A stretch of 64,000 nt of DNA from the NCBI RefSeq assembly GCF_019844075.1, contig NZ_CP081964.1, positions 806,001 through 870,000 of the forward strand, in the 5' to 3' direction. Position 1 is the stretch's first letter; each line of letters opens with the position of its first letter. The translations under genes and the position numbers were made by a program. The notes beneath the pieces are model-generated. The model had not been told where the DNA came from. It saw only the letters and a program-made list of their open reading frames with translations, and made no database searches. Origin of the DNA: Curtobacterium sp. TC1 (GTDB taxonomy: Bacteria > Actinomycetota > Actinomycetes > Actinomycetales > Microbacteriaceae). Below are positions 8,624-17,691 of this stretch, piece by piece.

Positions 8624-8938
8624 CGCCAGCCAACTGTGGATCATCCTCCGAGAGCCGCTCAAGCCCGAGCCCGGAATGGCAGCGAGACCGACCAGAGATC
8701 GGCAGCTGTGTCACACCGGCACCACGAGCACCCAGATTCTGGGCTCGACTAAGCGTTTCTTTCGCTCTCGCCGCTTCTCATCCCATCTCACGAAAGAAGC
8801 GCGTCACGTGATTGGATTCTCGGCGAAGAAACTCTCATGTTCGGCCAGCTCTTTGAGGTCACGCACGTGTTGAGGTTTCTCTGCCCTCTCGCTCCTGCGC
8901 CATCCGAATGCGCCGCTTGGGTTCATAAATGTGGACAG

Positions 8939-9346
8939 TCAGTAGCTTCTTAAAAGGTCGCGGAGGTCGTCGGGAGTATCTATCTCGAACATCTCGATGA
9001 TCAACCGGGAGTTTCGAGCGACTGCGCTGCGGAAGTCCCGCAGTGAGTTCGAAAAGAGCGTCGGATCGTTCGAGAAATCGACTCCGTCGCGACCACCGAG
9101 ATCGACGAACGCTGCAGCCGAGCGGCGGATGCTCTGGAAAGAGTCGCGCAAGGGGCCGTTCGGAACGAGTTCAAGTTTCAAAGTGATCTGCTTCCTCAGC
9201 TCGTTGGCAGAACGGACACAAAGAGTCTCGTCTTCTCGATCGATCGTTCGATCTGTGAGAATTCGCTTCGCGCTGAGCAGGTCGAGTAGATTGATGGCCG
9301 TTCCGAGGTGCAGGTTCACGTAAGCGGCTACATCAGGATTTTTCAT
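8939..9346 (-). CDS. hypothetical helical protein, second gene of a membrane module
   Basis: 135 residues (MKNPDVAAYVNLHLGTAINLLDLLSAKR...), predicted by eye to be all-helical and soluble, with a repeated heptad-like pattern and an acidic C-terminus (FEIDTPDDLRDLLRSY). It begins two bases after the stop of the membrane-anchored gene at 9349-9771, so it is co-transcribed and probably functions with it. No family is recognised. The low GC and island position suggest an accessory or defence role. Confidence 0.6.
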   Translation of the reverse strand: MKNPDVAAYVNLHLGTAINLLDLLSAKRILTDRTIDREDETLCVRSANELRKQITLKLELVPNGPLRDSFQSIRRSAAAFVDLGGRDGVDFSNDPTLFSNSLRDFRSAVARNSRLIIEMFEIDTPDDLRDLLRSY

Positions 9347-9348
9347 TG

Positions 9349-9771
9349 TTATCGCCCAGCCTCTATTCGTCGGTTGATGGCTTCGTCAATCTCGAGTTCA
9401 ATCTTTCGATTGAAATCTGCGGTCCCTTGACGGGGGGGTGTTCGCGTCGATGGCGCCAGTCCGTCTGAGCGAGCGCCGATAGTTGCACGCAGGAACGGGA
9501 GGTCTTCCTGGTTCTCGTGGTCCCGAATGAGCGCCAATACGTATCCGCGCAAATGGCTCGTGCCAGAGGTTTGAAACTGAGCGTACAACTCTCTTAGCAG
9601 CGTTAGCTCGAAACCGACGCGACGCTCGTGTAAGGCCTCCGCTCTAGCGGCGTCCGCACCTTTTCGAGCGTCGGCTGCTTGAACTAGCGCAACCACGAGC
9701 GCAATCAAAGTCAGGACTCCCACGATAAGGTTGACCCAGAAACCCGCGAGACTCAATTCGTGGTCAGTCAT
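9349..9771 (-). CDS. single-pass membrane protein with helical cytoplasmic tail
   Basis: 140 residues. After MTDHELSLAG comes one transmembrane helix (about 10-32, FWVNLIVGVLTLIALVVALV), then a charged coiled stretch (DARKGADAARAEALHERR) and further helices. It is immediately upstream of the gene at 8939-9346 and divergent from the large STAND-nuclease gene; the spacer of roughly 160 bp would hold both promoters. Small N-terminally anchored proteins of this design are frequent in defence islands, but the role here is unknown. Confidence 0.65.
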   Translation of the reverse strand: MTDHELSLAGFWVNLIVGVLTLIALVVALVQAADARKGADAARAEALHERRVGFELTLLRELYAQFQTSGTSHLRGYVLALIRDHENQEDLPFLRATIGARSDGLAPSTRTPPRQGTADFNRKIELEIDEAINRRIEAGR

Positions 9772-9930
9772 GGTCGTAGGCTACTGGGTCACCGCAGTTG
9801 TGCAGCGTCGAATCGCGATCGCCGGTTGTCTCCGGTGGCCATCAACTTGAGCAGCCCCGCGCTGTCGGGTACTCGAGACACTGCGGGCTCTCCTGCTGCG
9901 CGGGCATGGTTCGTCGTCCATGATGATGCT

Positions 9931-12900
9931 GTGACCGACGAAGACGCGCTGCGAGCGGCAGCTGTGCTGTTGAACGGCCCCAATCATGACTTGCTACCCA
10001 CGGCCGCTCTGACTGGCGATCAGTTTGAGGGGTTCACGGAACGCCTGCTCGCGGCACACCGACGCGCCCTGCCTTCGGTGGGCCGCCGTATCGAACGAGT
10101 CAAGCGTTGGGGCCGTTCCGGCGACAAGCAAGACGGCGTCGACCTTGTCGGCGCTTGGGACGACGGAACTACGGTAGCTTTCCAATGCAAGCGGTGGGCG
10201 GCGCTGTCACCGTCGGCGGTGCGCACCATCGTCAAAGAGACCACGTACAACGCAAGCGAGTTCAAGTTGGTCTTCTCTGGCGTGGCGTCGGCCGCCAGCC
10301 GGAAAGCGATGGAGGAGTTCCCGGCCTGGGATCTGTGGGACGTACGGGATCTCCGGCAGCTGCTCGGCGACCTTCCCCTTCACGTTCAGCGCGACGTACT
10401 CGACGAGACGTGGTCCGCCAGTGTCCGAAGGCGATTTCTCAAGGGACTTCCGACGGACGCGTTCGTCGCCACGGCGACCGTGCGCGCAAGCAGAGCGCGC
10501 GACGGTCAACTTCTTGATGACAACGCACCTTTTGTCGGCATGGGGGCGCGGCGACGAGAGCTGACGAACTTGCTTCAGGCCGGGCCGGAGGTCAGTCAGG
10601 TCGTTCTCGTGCACGGACCTGGCGGCACCGGCAAGACGCGTCTCCTTTTGGAAGCAGCGGAGGCTTTTGAGCGACTGCGCCCAGAAGTTCCCGTGTTGTG
10701 GCTTGGGCCTGGCGTAGCTCTCGGCGAGGCCGCGCTCGGCGAGCTGCCCCTAGTCGCCTCGGTCATCGTCGTTGACGACGCTCACCTGCAGGCCGATGAT
10801 TTGACCGCGCTCTTGCGCCACGTCTTGGAGACACCTGGGGCGAGGCTGCTCCTCGGATCCCGCGACCTTGCCGTGCACGAGCTTCGACGGAAGCTGATCC
10901 GTGGTGGCGTCGTGAGTAGCAGGATCGGTGATGTCCGGACTGACCGCATCAGTTTGAAAGCAGCCCGACGACTCGTCGCGGCCCTCGCGAAGGACCTTTC
11001 GGTGGCATACGGCTTCCGAGAGGCGCTCGCACGTATCGCGGTCGATGTGCCCGCCGTCGCCGTATTGGCTGTTGGTATGGTCCGCGCGGGAACACTGACC
11101 GACCCGTTCCCCTTGGATGAGCAGCTGCGCGAAGCGGTGCTCGCGCGCTTTGGCGAGGAGACGCTGGACGACGTTCCTGGAGGACCCCCGCAGGCCCCAC
11201 GGCGGCTCCTGTCACTCATCGCCGCAATCGGCACGATCAATCGCGATGACGACGAAACACAGGCACGTCTTCTCCAAATCACCGGGTGGAGCGTTGCAGA
11301 CTACCTGTCAGTCTTCGCGGCGCTTGAGGCTCGAGGCCTAGTGATTGGCACTGGGGAGGTGTTCCGGGTTACCTCGGAATTGTTCGCCGATCAGATCCTC
11401 GAACATGAAGCGGTGATCTTCGGTCGCGACAGCCACCTTGTGTCCACGCTTTGGGAGCAGTTCGGTGACGGCGAGCACCGCACGCTGCTAGTGAACCTGG
11501 CAGCACTGGCTGGTCGGCTGCACCGCCAAGGGTCGCCGCCAGTCATGGATGCAGTCTGGGCGGACGTCCGGAAGCGGGTCACCGACATGACCCTCTTTGA
11601 ACTGACGATGTTCCTTTCGGACGCCGCGCCAGCTGCGCAGACCCAGCCGGCCGAGTTCGTGGACATTCTCGACGTCGTACTGGGTATGGTCGATGGGCCA
11701 CGCGAGACCATCCCCGATGAACCCACGCGCTCTTGGTACACCGAGGATGGTTTGCGCCACCACCTTGCCTCGCTGTACGCCGACGTCGGAGCGAATGATC
11801 CGGCCCTGATTCCTCATGTGCTCGATGTCCTCTGGGGACTGAGCAAGCAGGATGGACGGCTGGAAAATACGAACCCCGGGCATCCGGTTCGACTCATACG
11901 AGAGCGATTCGCTGACTTCGGGTCGATCCCGAGCGCTGAAGCGCCATCGCAGGTCATAGATGCGGTCGAGCGCTGGTCGGGCGAAGACCGGACTCCGATA
12001 CCTCTGCTGACGTCGATCATGACCAAGCACGGAACACGAATGGTGATGACTGACCATCGCACCGTGACTTTTCGACCGTTCGCTGTTTCTCCTGAGAAGA
12101 CGATTTTCCTTAGGGCACGTATCCGTAAGATCCTTGAACGCGATGCCGAGCACCCTCGAGAGAAGATCGAGTTGCTGAAGGCGGCGCTCGCTCCACCACG
12201 ACCGGGATTTGGTGCTGAGGTCACGGACGCAGCCATTCTCGCTTGGGAGGACGATGATCTAGCGACGGTGGCAACATTGCGGCGCATCTCCACGGCGACG
12301 AAGATCTCCGCGGTAAGGCGCCTTGTCCGCAACGCCGTGGACTGGCCCGCGACACATGCAGTTTCGCCGGCGGTGCGCTCTGAGACGCGGACCCTCATCG
12401 CAGAGCTAGATGCGAGGCCGGAGGATGACTTCGCGGACTTGCTGGTCGGTTCGACGCACATCACGATGCATCAGCGCCTCGGTTCCGATGCTTCCGGAGG
12501 TCGCGGCCTCGGTCGGTACAAACGACTGACGGCTCTATTCGCTGATGTCATTGACGAGGTCTGGCCCGACCAATTCACACCCGCAGGTTTTTCTCACCTC
12601 GACACGCAAGTCCGCGAAGCCGCCGAGGTCGGCGGCCGGCATCTTTGGATACTCATGCATTTGGCGACGGCACTGCAGACAGCACGGCCGCAGCTCGTCG
12701 CGCCCGTAACTGCAGCGATCATGGAAAACACCGCAGGGCCGCTCGACGACCTTCTTCCGACCCTGCTAGCGGGTGTGTCCGATGAGCAGCTCAGGGCGTC
12801 CACATACGCGTACCCGACGCTTCGCCCGGGTGCCCGCCGAGCTTTCGGGATTGCTGCCGCGGGGGAGGGATGGCGGTCGAAACGAACGGCGGCGATGGCG

Positions 12901-13806
12901 CTGCTAGCGGCGGGGCGTCACGACGAGGACCAAACGGTCCGACAGGCGTTTCTCACCGCCTACGACAGGAACGCGACGCTGCGCGCAATCAGCGATGAGC
13001 TCATGGAATGCGCGGCGACGCCACAAACGATAGAGGTCGTGCTCGACGACCTCGGGTTCGGGCTGAGTCACAACGAACAGGATCCGGTCATCGGCACGGT
13101 TGAGGTTCCGGTGCTGTTGGACCTTCTCAAGCTGCTGCCCAGCAACGCATCGACGGTCCCGCACGTCCTCCGAGCAGTGGCAAGAGTCGATGTGTCAGCG
13201 GCTTTGACATTCCTGGACGAGCCAGGAGACCCGAAGTTCCACATCGAGGTGGATGAGGTACTCGATGGCGATGCTAGTGACATTGCGGATTGGCTCCTCC
13301 GGCGCGCTTCGACAGCGGACGCGAGGCCAGTCAGCTGGAGGAGCACACGTGCCATCGGTGAACCGATACCGGCGAACGTAGGTGACATCCTTGCCGCTCA
13401 GGTCTTCCAGCTGGAGCCCGAGACGGTGGACCACCTAACCGAACTTCTTGCGGGGTTCTCCGCTTGGGTGTCACACCGTCCGACGCTCGCTGAGCGGCTC
13501 CTTGAGCACGGCAGCCCCGATCTCGACGCACGCGGACAACGTCTGGCCCTGATTCAAAACTCGGTGACCCCAACCAGCTGGTCCACTGGGACCGGGGGTT
13601 CACCGGAGCTGGATCTCACGATCATTGCCGCGACGAAAGCCGCCGCATCGGCATCAACTGCCGAGCTCCGCGCACTCCTCGAGGCGGGCATCAGCCGCAT
13701 GCAGGGCTGGCTGCGTGATGCAGAGGAATGCGAGGACGACGAGGACGAGGACGACTTTGACGACGAGGACGGATCGAACGACTCTTCCGCAAGCTCGCCG
13801 GAGTAG
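9931..13806 (+). CDS. Mrr-type nuclease / STAND ATPase / helical array protein (Avs-like)
   Basis: Taken from GTG 9931 this is 1291 residues. The frame is open from 9760, but the first 57 codons lie in the divergent promoter region. Residues about 30-140 are an Mrr-like restriction-endonuclease domain: FEGFTERLLAAHRR, then D71 in GVDLVG and Q85-x-K87 in FQCKRW, the PD-(D/E)xK core. Residues about 195-480 form a STAND-type ATPase with Walker A GPGGTGKTR (K235) and Walker B VIVVDDAH (D282, D283). The remaining 800 residues are helical with no clear motif, as in sensor arrays, and the tail is strongly acidic. Antiviral STAND (Avs) proteins share this order: effector, ATPase, helical sensor that recognises a phage protein. 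I infer phage-triggered DNA cleavage. It could also be a distinct nuclease-NTPase family. Confidence 0.8.
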   Translation: MTDEDALRAAAVLLNGPNHDLLPTAALTGDQFEGFTERLLAAHRRALPSVGRRIERVKRWGRSGDKQDGVDLVGAWDDGTTVAFQCKRWAALSPSAVRTIVKETTYNASEFKLVFSGVASAASRKAMEEFPAWDLWDVRDLRQLLGDLPLHVQRDVLDETWSASVRRRFLKGLPTDAFVATATVRASRARDGQLLDDNAPFVGMGARRRELTNLLQAGPEVSQVVLVHGPGGTGKTRLLLEAAEAFERLRPEVPVLWLGPGVALGEAALGELPLVASVIVVDDAHLQADDLTALLRHVLETPGARLLLGSRDLAVHELRRKLIRGGVVSSRIGDVRTDRISLKAARRLVAALAKDLSVAYGFREALARIAVDVPAVAVLAVGMVRAGTLTDPFPLDEQLREAVLARFGEETLDDVPGGPPQAPRRLLSLIAAIGTINRDDDETQARLLQITGWSVADYLSVFAALEARGLVIGTGEVFRVTSELFADQILEHEAVIFGRDSHLVSTLWEQFGDGEHRTLLVNLAALAGRLHRQGSPPVMDAVWADVRKRVTDMTLFELTMFLSDAAPAAQTQPAEFVDILDVVLGMVDGPRETIPDEPTRSWYTEDGLRHHLASLYADVGANDPALIPHVLDVLWGLSKQDGRLENTNPGHPVRLIRERFADFGSIPSAEAPSQVIDAVERWSGEDRTPIPLLTSIMTKHGTRMVMTDHRTVTFRPFAVSPEKTIFLRARIRKILERDAEHPREKIELLKAALAPPRPGFGAEVTDAAILAWEDDDLATVATLRRISTATKISAVRRLVRNAVDWPATHAVSPAVRSETRTLIAELDARPEDDFADLLVGSTHITMHQRLGSDASGGRGLGRYKRLTALFADVIDEVWPDQFTPAGFSHLDTQVREAAEVGGRHLWILMHLATALQTARPQLVAPVTAAIMENTAGPLDDLLPTLLAGVSDEQLRASTYAYPTLRPGARRAFGIAAAGEGWRSKRTAAMALLAAGRHDEDQTVRQAFLTAYDRNATLRAISDELMECAATPQTIEVVLDDLGFGLSHNEQDPVIGTVEVPVLLDLLKLLPSNASTVPHVLRAVARVDVSAALTFLDEPGDPKFHIEVDEVLDGDASDIADWLLRRASTADARPVSWRSTRAIGEPIPANVGDILAAQVFQLEPETVDHLTELLAGFSAWVSHRPTLAERLLEHGSPDLDARGQRLALIQNSVTPTSWSTGTGGSPELDLTIIAATKAAASASTAELRALLEAGISRMQGWLRDAEECEDDEDEDDFDDEDGSNDSSASSPE

Positions 13807-14364
13807 TTTCATGAGCGCGGACAGGTCCATCCACCCACTCTGAGGCGCCCCTTCGAGTGGCGTACCCCGCTCCTGCGGGATGCACGTGACCGGTGCCGCG
13901 GGAGCTTGACGTGGCGCCACTGTCCACGCATCTGACTTTGAGAGACGGGTAATCCGGGCCGTTTCTAGGACGCCGGTGAGATGCTTGGAACAGAATCCCG
14001 CAAGCCGTGGAACGCCCGGCGCCGGTGGGATCCGCGATCCGCGCCACCACTAGCATCCGCGAATAAGCCGAACACCTCGCCGGGGCCAGTTCGGTCTTTG
14101 CCAGAATCCTGGTCGTTCTTCTGCTTGTGACGGGTGCGGGAGCCGTCCGGACTTCGTCTGCGCACTGCCCCGAATCTCTCCCTGACCGTTGCATGAGGCC
14201 CGAGCCGGTGGCGCACGAACGGATCGGTGCACGACGAAAGCCCCCGGCTCCGTTTCCGGGCACGGGACACTGGTGACGTCGCTGGAGCAGAGGTTGACGT
14301 GGTTGAGCTTCATGGAGTCACTCCGTGGTTGATGTCGTACGTCGCGTCGGGATGGACAGGCTGG
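13807..14364. other. 558-bp gap without a supported gene
   Basis: No frame here looks coding; the frames that are open are Arg/Ser-rich and lack ribosome sites. A small GC hairpin with the flank CGAAAGCCCCCGG lies near 14234-14262 and resembles the flank of the terminator at 621-632. The gap separates the defence island from the decayed MFS gene and may include the island's right end. No tRNA-end repeat is visible. Confidence 0.5.
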
Positions 14365-15465
14365 TCAAGGCTTGGCTGTGGCACCAGGTCGCGGGGGATT
14401 CTGGATGAGGATGCTGGTCGTCACGCTGAGGACGATGAGGATCCCAGCCGCGGAGAGGTATGCCGCCTGGTAGCTGGCGAGCTGGGCGAGCCGCTGAGCG
14501 GTGGCCCCTGTTCCGTGTTCGGCGAGGTAGCTGGAGACGGTGGAGGTGGCGATGACCGACAGCAGGGCGGTGCCGATCGCGCCACCGACCTGCTGGGTGG
14601 TGCTCACCATGGCTGACCCCACTCCGAGGTCTCCGGGATCGAGGTTCGATGTCGCGACGTTCGGGGACGCCGAGAAGACGTGGCCCATCCCGACAACGAG
14701 GACGATCAGGGCCGGGACGACGGTGAACCAGTAGTTGCTGTCGAGGGACATCGTGCTGAGGATGAGCAGCGCTGCTGCCGCGAGGAGCGGCCCGGCAACG
14801 AGGAGCACCTTCGGGCCGAGTCGTGCGAGCGAGCGGGGTGCGATGACGATGGACGTGACGGCGATCGAGATCGGCAGGGGTAGGAACGCCACTCCGGTCA
14901 GCAGCGGCGTGTACCCACGGAGCGCATGGAGGTAATAAGTCAGGAAGAGGAACACGCTGAACAGCGCGAGCGACACGATCCCGGTCGTGAGGAACGCACC
15001 CTCACGGCTGCGATCGAGCACCACGCGCAGCGGCAGCAGCGGCTGCCGAGTCCGGGATTCAACGATGACGAAGGCGACCAGCACGAGGATGCCGCCAGCC
15101 ATGCATCCGAGCGTGACGGGACTCGTCCACCCGGTGCTCGCCGTGGACGACAGCCCGTAGACGAGGCCGGCAAGGCCGACGGAGACCAGGACCGCTCCCC
15201 ACACGTCGATCGTCGGTCGTGGTTCACGCCTGGTTGAGGGCGGGATCGTCAGCAGAGCTCCGATGACGGCAGCGGCGGCGAAGAACAGGTTGATGAACAG
15301 TGTCCAGCGCCAGGACGTGTACTCCGTGAGCAGGCCGCCCAGCACCAGACCGATCGCCGCGCCACCACCAGCAACCGCGCCGAAGACACCGAACGCCTTC
15401 GCGCGCTCCTTCGGCGCTGTGAACAAGGCAGCGAGCAGCGACAGCGCGGCCGGAGCACCACAGGC
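14365..15465 (-). pseudogene. N-terminally truncated MFS (DHA2) drug exporter
   Basis: The minus strand encodes the last two thirds of a 14-TM EmrB/QacA-type exporter, from GAPAALSLLAALFTAPKERA through GAVAGGGAAIGLVLGGLL (motif C-like) to the C-terminus at 14365 (NPPRPGATAKP). The first four or so transmembrane segments are absent. Upstream of about 15465 the same frame runs antisense through a MarR gene and has no proper start. The neighbouring MarR gene is cut at the same place, so one deletion removed both 5' ends and their shared promoter. It is unlikely to make a working transporter. Confidence 0.75.
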
Positions 15466-15951
15466 GACAGTGCAGACCTTCGGTCCCGCATCCTCGAGGA
15501 TCTCCTCGCGTTCAGTGCCGAGCAGAGCGACTCCGGCCGCGCGTTCGCGCGTCACATGCACATGCGTCCGACCGACGCGTTGGCGATCGTCGAGATCCTC
15601 AGCGCCGAGAACCAGGGCCAGCCGCTCACCCCCGCGCGCCTCGGGGGACGCATCAGCATGACCAGCGGCGCGACGACGCTCCTCCTGAACCGCCTCGAGG
15701 ACGCCGGACACATCACGCGGACGCGTGGCCACGCGGACCGCCGAATCGTGACCCTGCACTCGGCGAAGCACATGCACGTCGAAGCCGAGGCGTTCTTCGG
15801 TCCCGAGCGCCAGCGGATCCTCGCAGGCATGGTCTCCTTCGAGGAAGCCGAGCTGCAGGTCATCCGACGATTCACGAGCGGATTGCGCGCCGACCCGAAC
15901 GTTGCAGGAGCGGTCGGAGAACCAGTATCCGAGGCAGGCACGCGCTCCTAG
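15466..15951 (+). pseudogene. MarR-family regulator missing its N-terminal helix
   Basis: In one frame the plus strand reads LRSRILEDLLAFSAEQSDSG...MHMRPTDALAIVEILSAENQG, then a winged helix (LGGRISMTSGATTLLLNRLEDAGHITRTRGHADRRIV) and a C-terminal dimerisation helix. No start codon with a ribosome site precedes the first helix. An internal ATG at 15556 would give only 131 residues. It is divergent from, and cut at the same point as, the truncated exporter at 14365-15465, which it presumably once repressed. The wing itself is intact, so a shortened protein cannot be excluded. Confidence 0.65.
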
Positions 15952-16169
15952 AGGCCCTCGAAGAAGGCGTGCACGGAGCGGGTACCCCGGTATCGAAGTC
16001 TCTGACCCCGCCATGGTCTCCGTCGCCCTCTCCGTGACGGCAGATGCTCGGATCAGTCGAGGAACACGTTCGAGGCGGCGACCCTGGCACGTGGACACCC
16101 GACCACGGCGTAGCGCAGCTCTCTCGACACATCACACGGGAGCTGTACGCCGACACCGGCGGTCCGGCC

Positions 16170-16394
16170 CTACTCTTCGAGTTCGCGGAGGAGGTCCTTG
16201 ACACCGAGGTTGCCGAGGGGCCGCGCTTCGAACTCGAGGGTGACGCCGGTCGTGGTGTCGGTGAGGTCGATCGCGAGCGTCGTCCCTCGGTGGTGGCGTT
16301 CGACCGCCAAGCTGCTGCGCGGGATCGTGGCGACGAGTTCGAGGTCCTTCCAGTGGCCGACGATGCCTGTGGCGTCGCGACCGAGGATGTGGAG
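16170..16394 (-). pseudogene. C-terminal remnant of a small protein
   Basis: A 74-codon open stretch ends in RPLGNLGVKDLLRELEE and reads sensibly (DATGIVGHWKDLELVATIPRS...TTLAIDLTDTTTG). An in-frame TAG lies directly before it and there is no start codon, so only the 3' end of a gene remains. The family is not recognised. The spacer from the MarR remnant (15952-16169) holds nothing else. Confidence 0.45.
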
Positions 16395-16421
16395 CTAGTC
16401 CTAGGTGGTCGCGAGGACCGT

Positions 16422-16446
16422 GGTCGGGTCGGGTCGGGTCGGGTCG
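16422..16446. repeat. GGTCG pentanucleotide repeat, five copies
   Basis: Five perfect GGTCG units lie in tandem, just beyond the broken end of the remnant gene. Slippage at such a repeat may have contributed to the local decay. The surrounding 16395-16741 shows no gene. Confidence 0.85.
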
Positions 16447-16741
16447 GTGCCGTGGGTGTTGCTGCTGAGTCGGTCGGCGATGAGTGCGGGCGGGGGCTGG
16501 CACGCTGGTCAGTGTTTTCTTGGCGGTGTTGGTCGGCATCGGTTCGCGTTCTGATACTCGCGCGGTCGCGAAACCGTCGACTTCCGTCGACAACCGCTGA
16601 GAGCACATCGACCGTGATGAGAAGGCTGCGTTCTCACCCCGTCACCCGCCGCCGACACCGGCGGCGAGGACGACAGCGCGACGTGCCCTCATCAGTCGCC
16701 ACGGAGCGGACCGGAACGGCGTGGACGCTGGGACCGCGTTC

Positions 16742-17617
16742 TCAGGCGTTGCCGCGGGATGAGGCGCCTCGTTGAGGAAGAGACGCGGCGATGCTCCCGA
16801 GGAGGCGGAGTGCGTCGGCTGATCTCGACCCGGGCTCGGCGTCGTAGACGACGAGCTGTTGGCCGGGCGCACCCCGGACGTCGAACGCCTGATAGGTGAG
16901 GGTGAGGGGTCCGACGTCGGCGTGGTGGAACGACTTCGGCTCGTGGGTCTTCCCGCGCACCGTCTGCTGCTCCCACAGACGCTTGAACGCCGGGGCGCCC
17001 GCGGAGAGCTCCGCGACGAGCGACCTGACGGGGGCGTCGTTGCCTTCGGTCGCCGACGCGGCCCGCAGGTTGGCGACTGAGGCTTCCGCGGCACGGTCCC
17101 AGTCTTGGTAGAACCGTCGCCCCTCTGGGTCGAGGAAGGTCATGCGGAGCAGATTGTCGTCGAGCGTGAAACCCGCGTACAGGGCCCTGGCCAGTTGATT
17201 GCGAGCGAGGACGTCGAGGGTCGCCGAGAGGACCATCGCCGGCGTCGCCGACCACGCATCCATGAGGCGGAGCAGCTGCGGATCGATGACCGCCGGGCTG
17301 GAGTCGCTCTCTCGTCGTGGCGCGAGGCCCGCATGACCGTAGAGGTACCGCCGTTCGTCCTCGCTCAGCTCGAAGGTGCGCGCCAGCGCCTCGAGGATCT
17401 GCGCGGACGGGTGGTCTTCCCGTCCTTGCTCGAGCTTGGCGTAGTAATCGCTGCTCACTCCGGCGAGGACAGCGACTTCTTCTCGACGCAGTCCCGGCAC
17501 ACGCCGCACACCGGCGTAGGGGAAGCCTGCCGTGCGGGGGTCGACCTGCGCGCGTCGGCTCCGCAGGAACACTCCGAGATCCGTCAACACGCTGTCCACC
17601 GTAAGCCGGATCGCCAC
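16742..17617 (-). CDS. XRE-family regulator with MmyB-like ligand domain
   Basis: 291 residues from GTG 17617, which has AGGGA six bases upstream. The N-terminus (about 10-80) is an XRE helix-turn-helix (LGVFLRSRRAQVDP, LRREEVAVLAGVSSDYYAKLEQGRE). The C-terminal 170 residues are the MmyB-like ligand-binding domain (ARALYAGFTLDDNLLRM, FHHADVGPLTLTYQAFDVRGAPGQQLVVYDAEPG), a PAS-like fold that binds small lipophilic ligands. The family often sits next to and controls short-chain dehydrogenases and exporters. Here an MFS exporter and an SDR are transcribed divergently from a 75-bp spacer, so it probably represses both. Confidence 0.85.
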   Translation of the reverse strand: MAIRLTVDSVLTDLGVFLRSRRAQVDPRTAGFPYAGVRRVPGLRREEVAVLAGVSSDYYAKLEQGREDHPSAQILEALARTFELSEDERRYLYGHAGLAPRRESDSSPAVIDPQLLRLMDAWSATPAMVLSATLDVLARNQLARALYAGFTLDDNLLRMTFLDPEGRRFYQDWDRAAEASVANLRAASATEGNDAPVRSLVAELSAGAPAFKRLWEQQTVRGKTHEPKSFHHADVGPLTLTYQAFDVRGAPGQQLVVYDAEPGSRSADALRLLGSIAASLPQRGASSRGNA

Positions 17618-17691
17618 GCTGTCCCTGGTTGCAGCGCACCCAGGGGCCGTTCGCCCTGGGGTCACGGCGACCGGCGATGGAGCCTGGTGGC

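Noticed and set aside
621..14245. CGAAAGCCCCCG shared by 620-632 and 14233-14245 as possible element ends
   Set aside because: The motif is the usual flank of a GC-rich terminator hairpin; 12 bases in hairpin context are not enough to claim attachment sites.
402..14364. Search for a duplicated tRNA-Gln 3' end marking att sites of an integrated element
   Set aside because: No second copy of the T-loop/acceptor sequence was found to the right of the island; only a 9-base match lies at 2230-2238, which is the ribosome site of the DUF723 gene.
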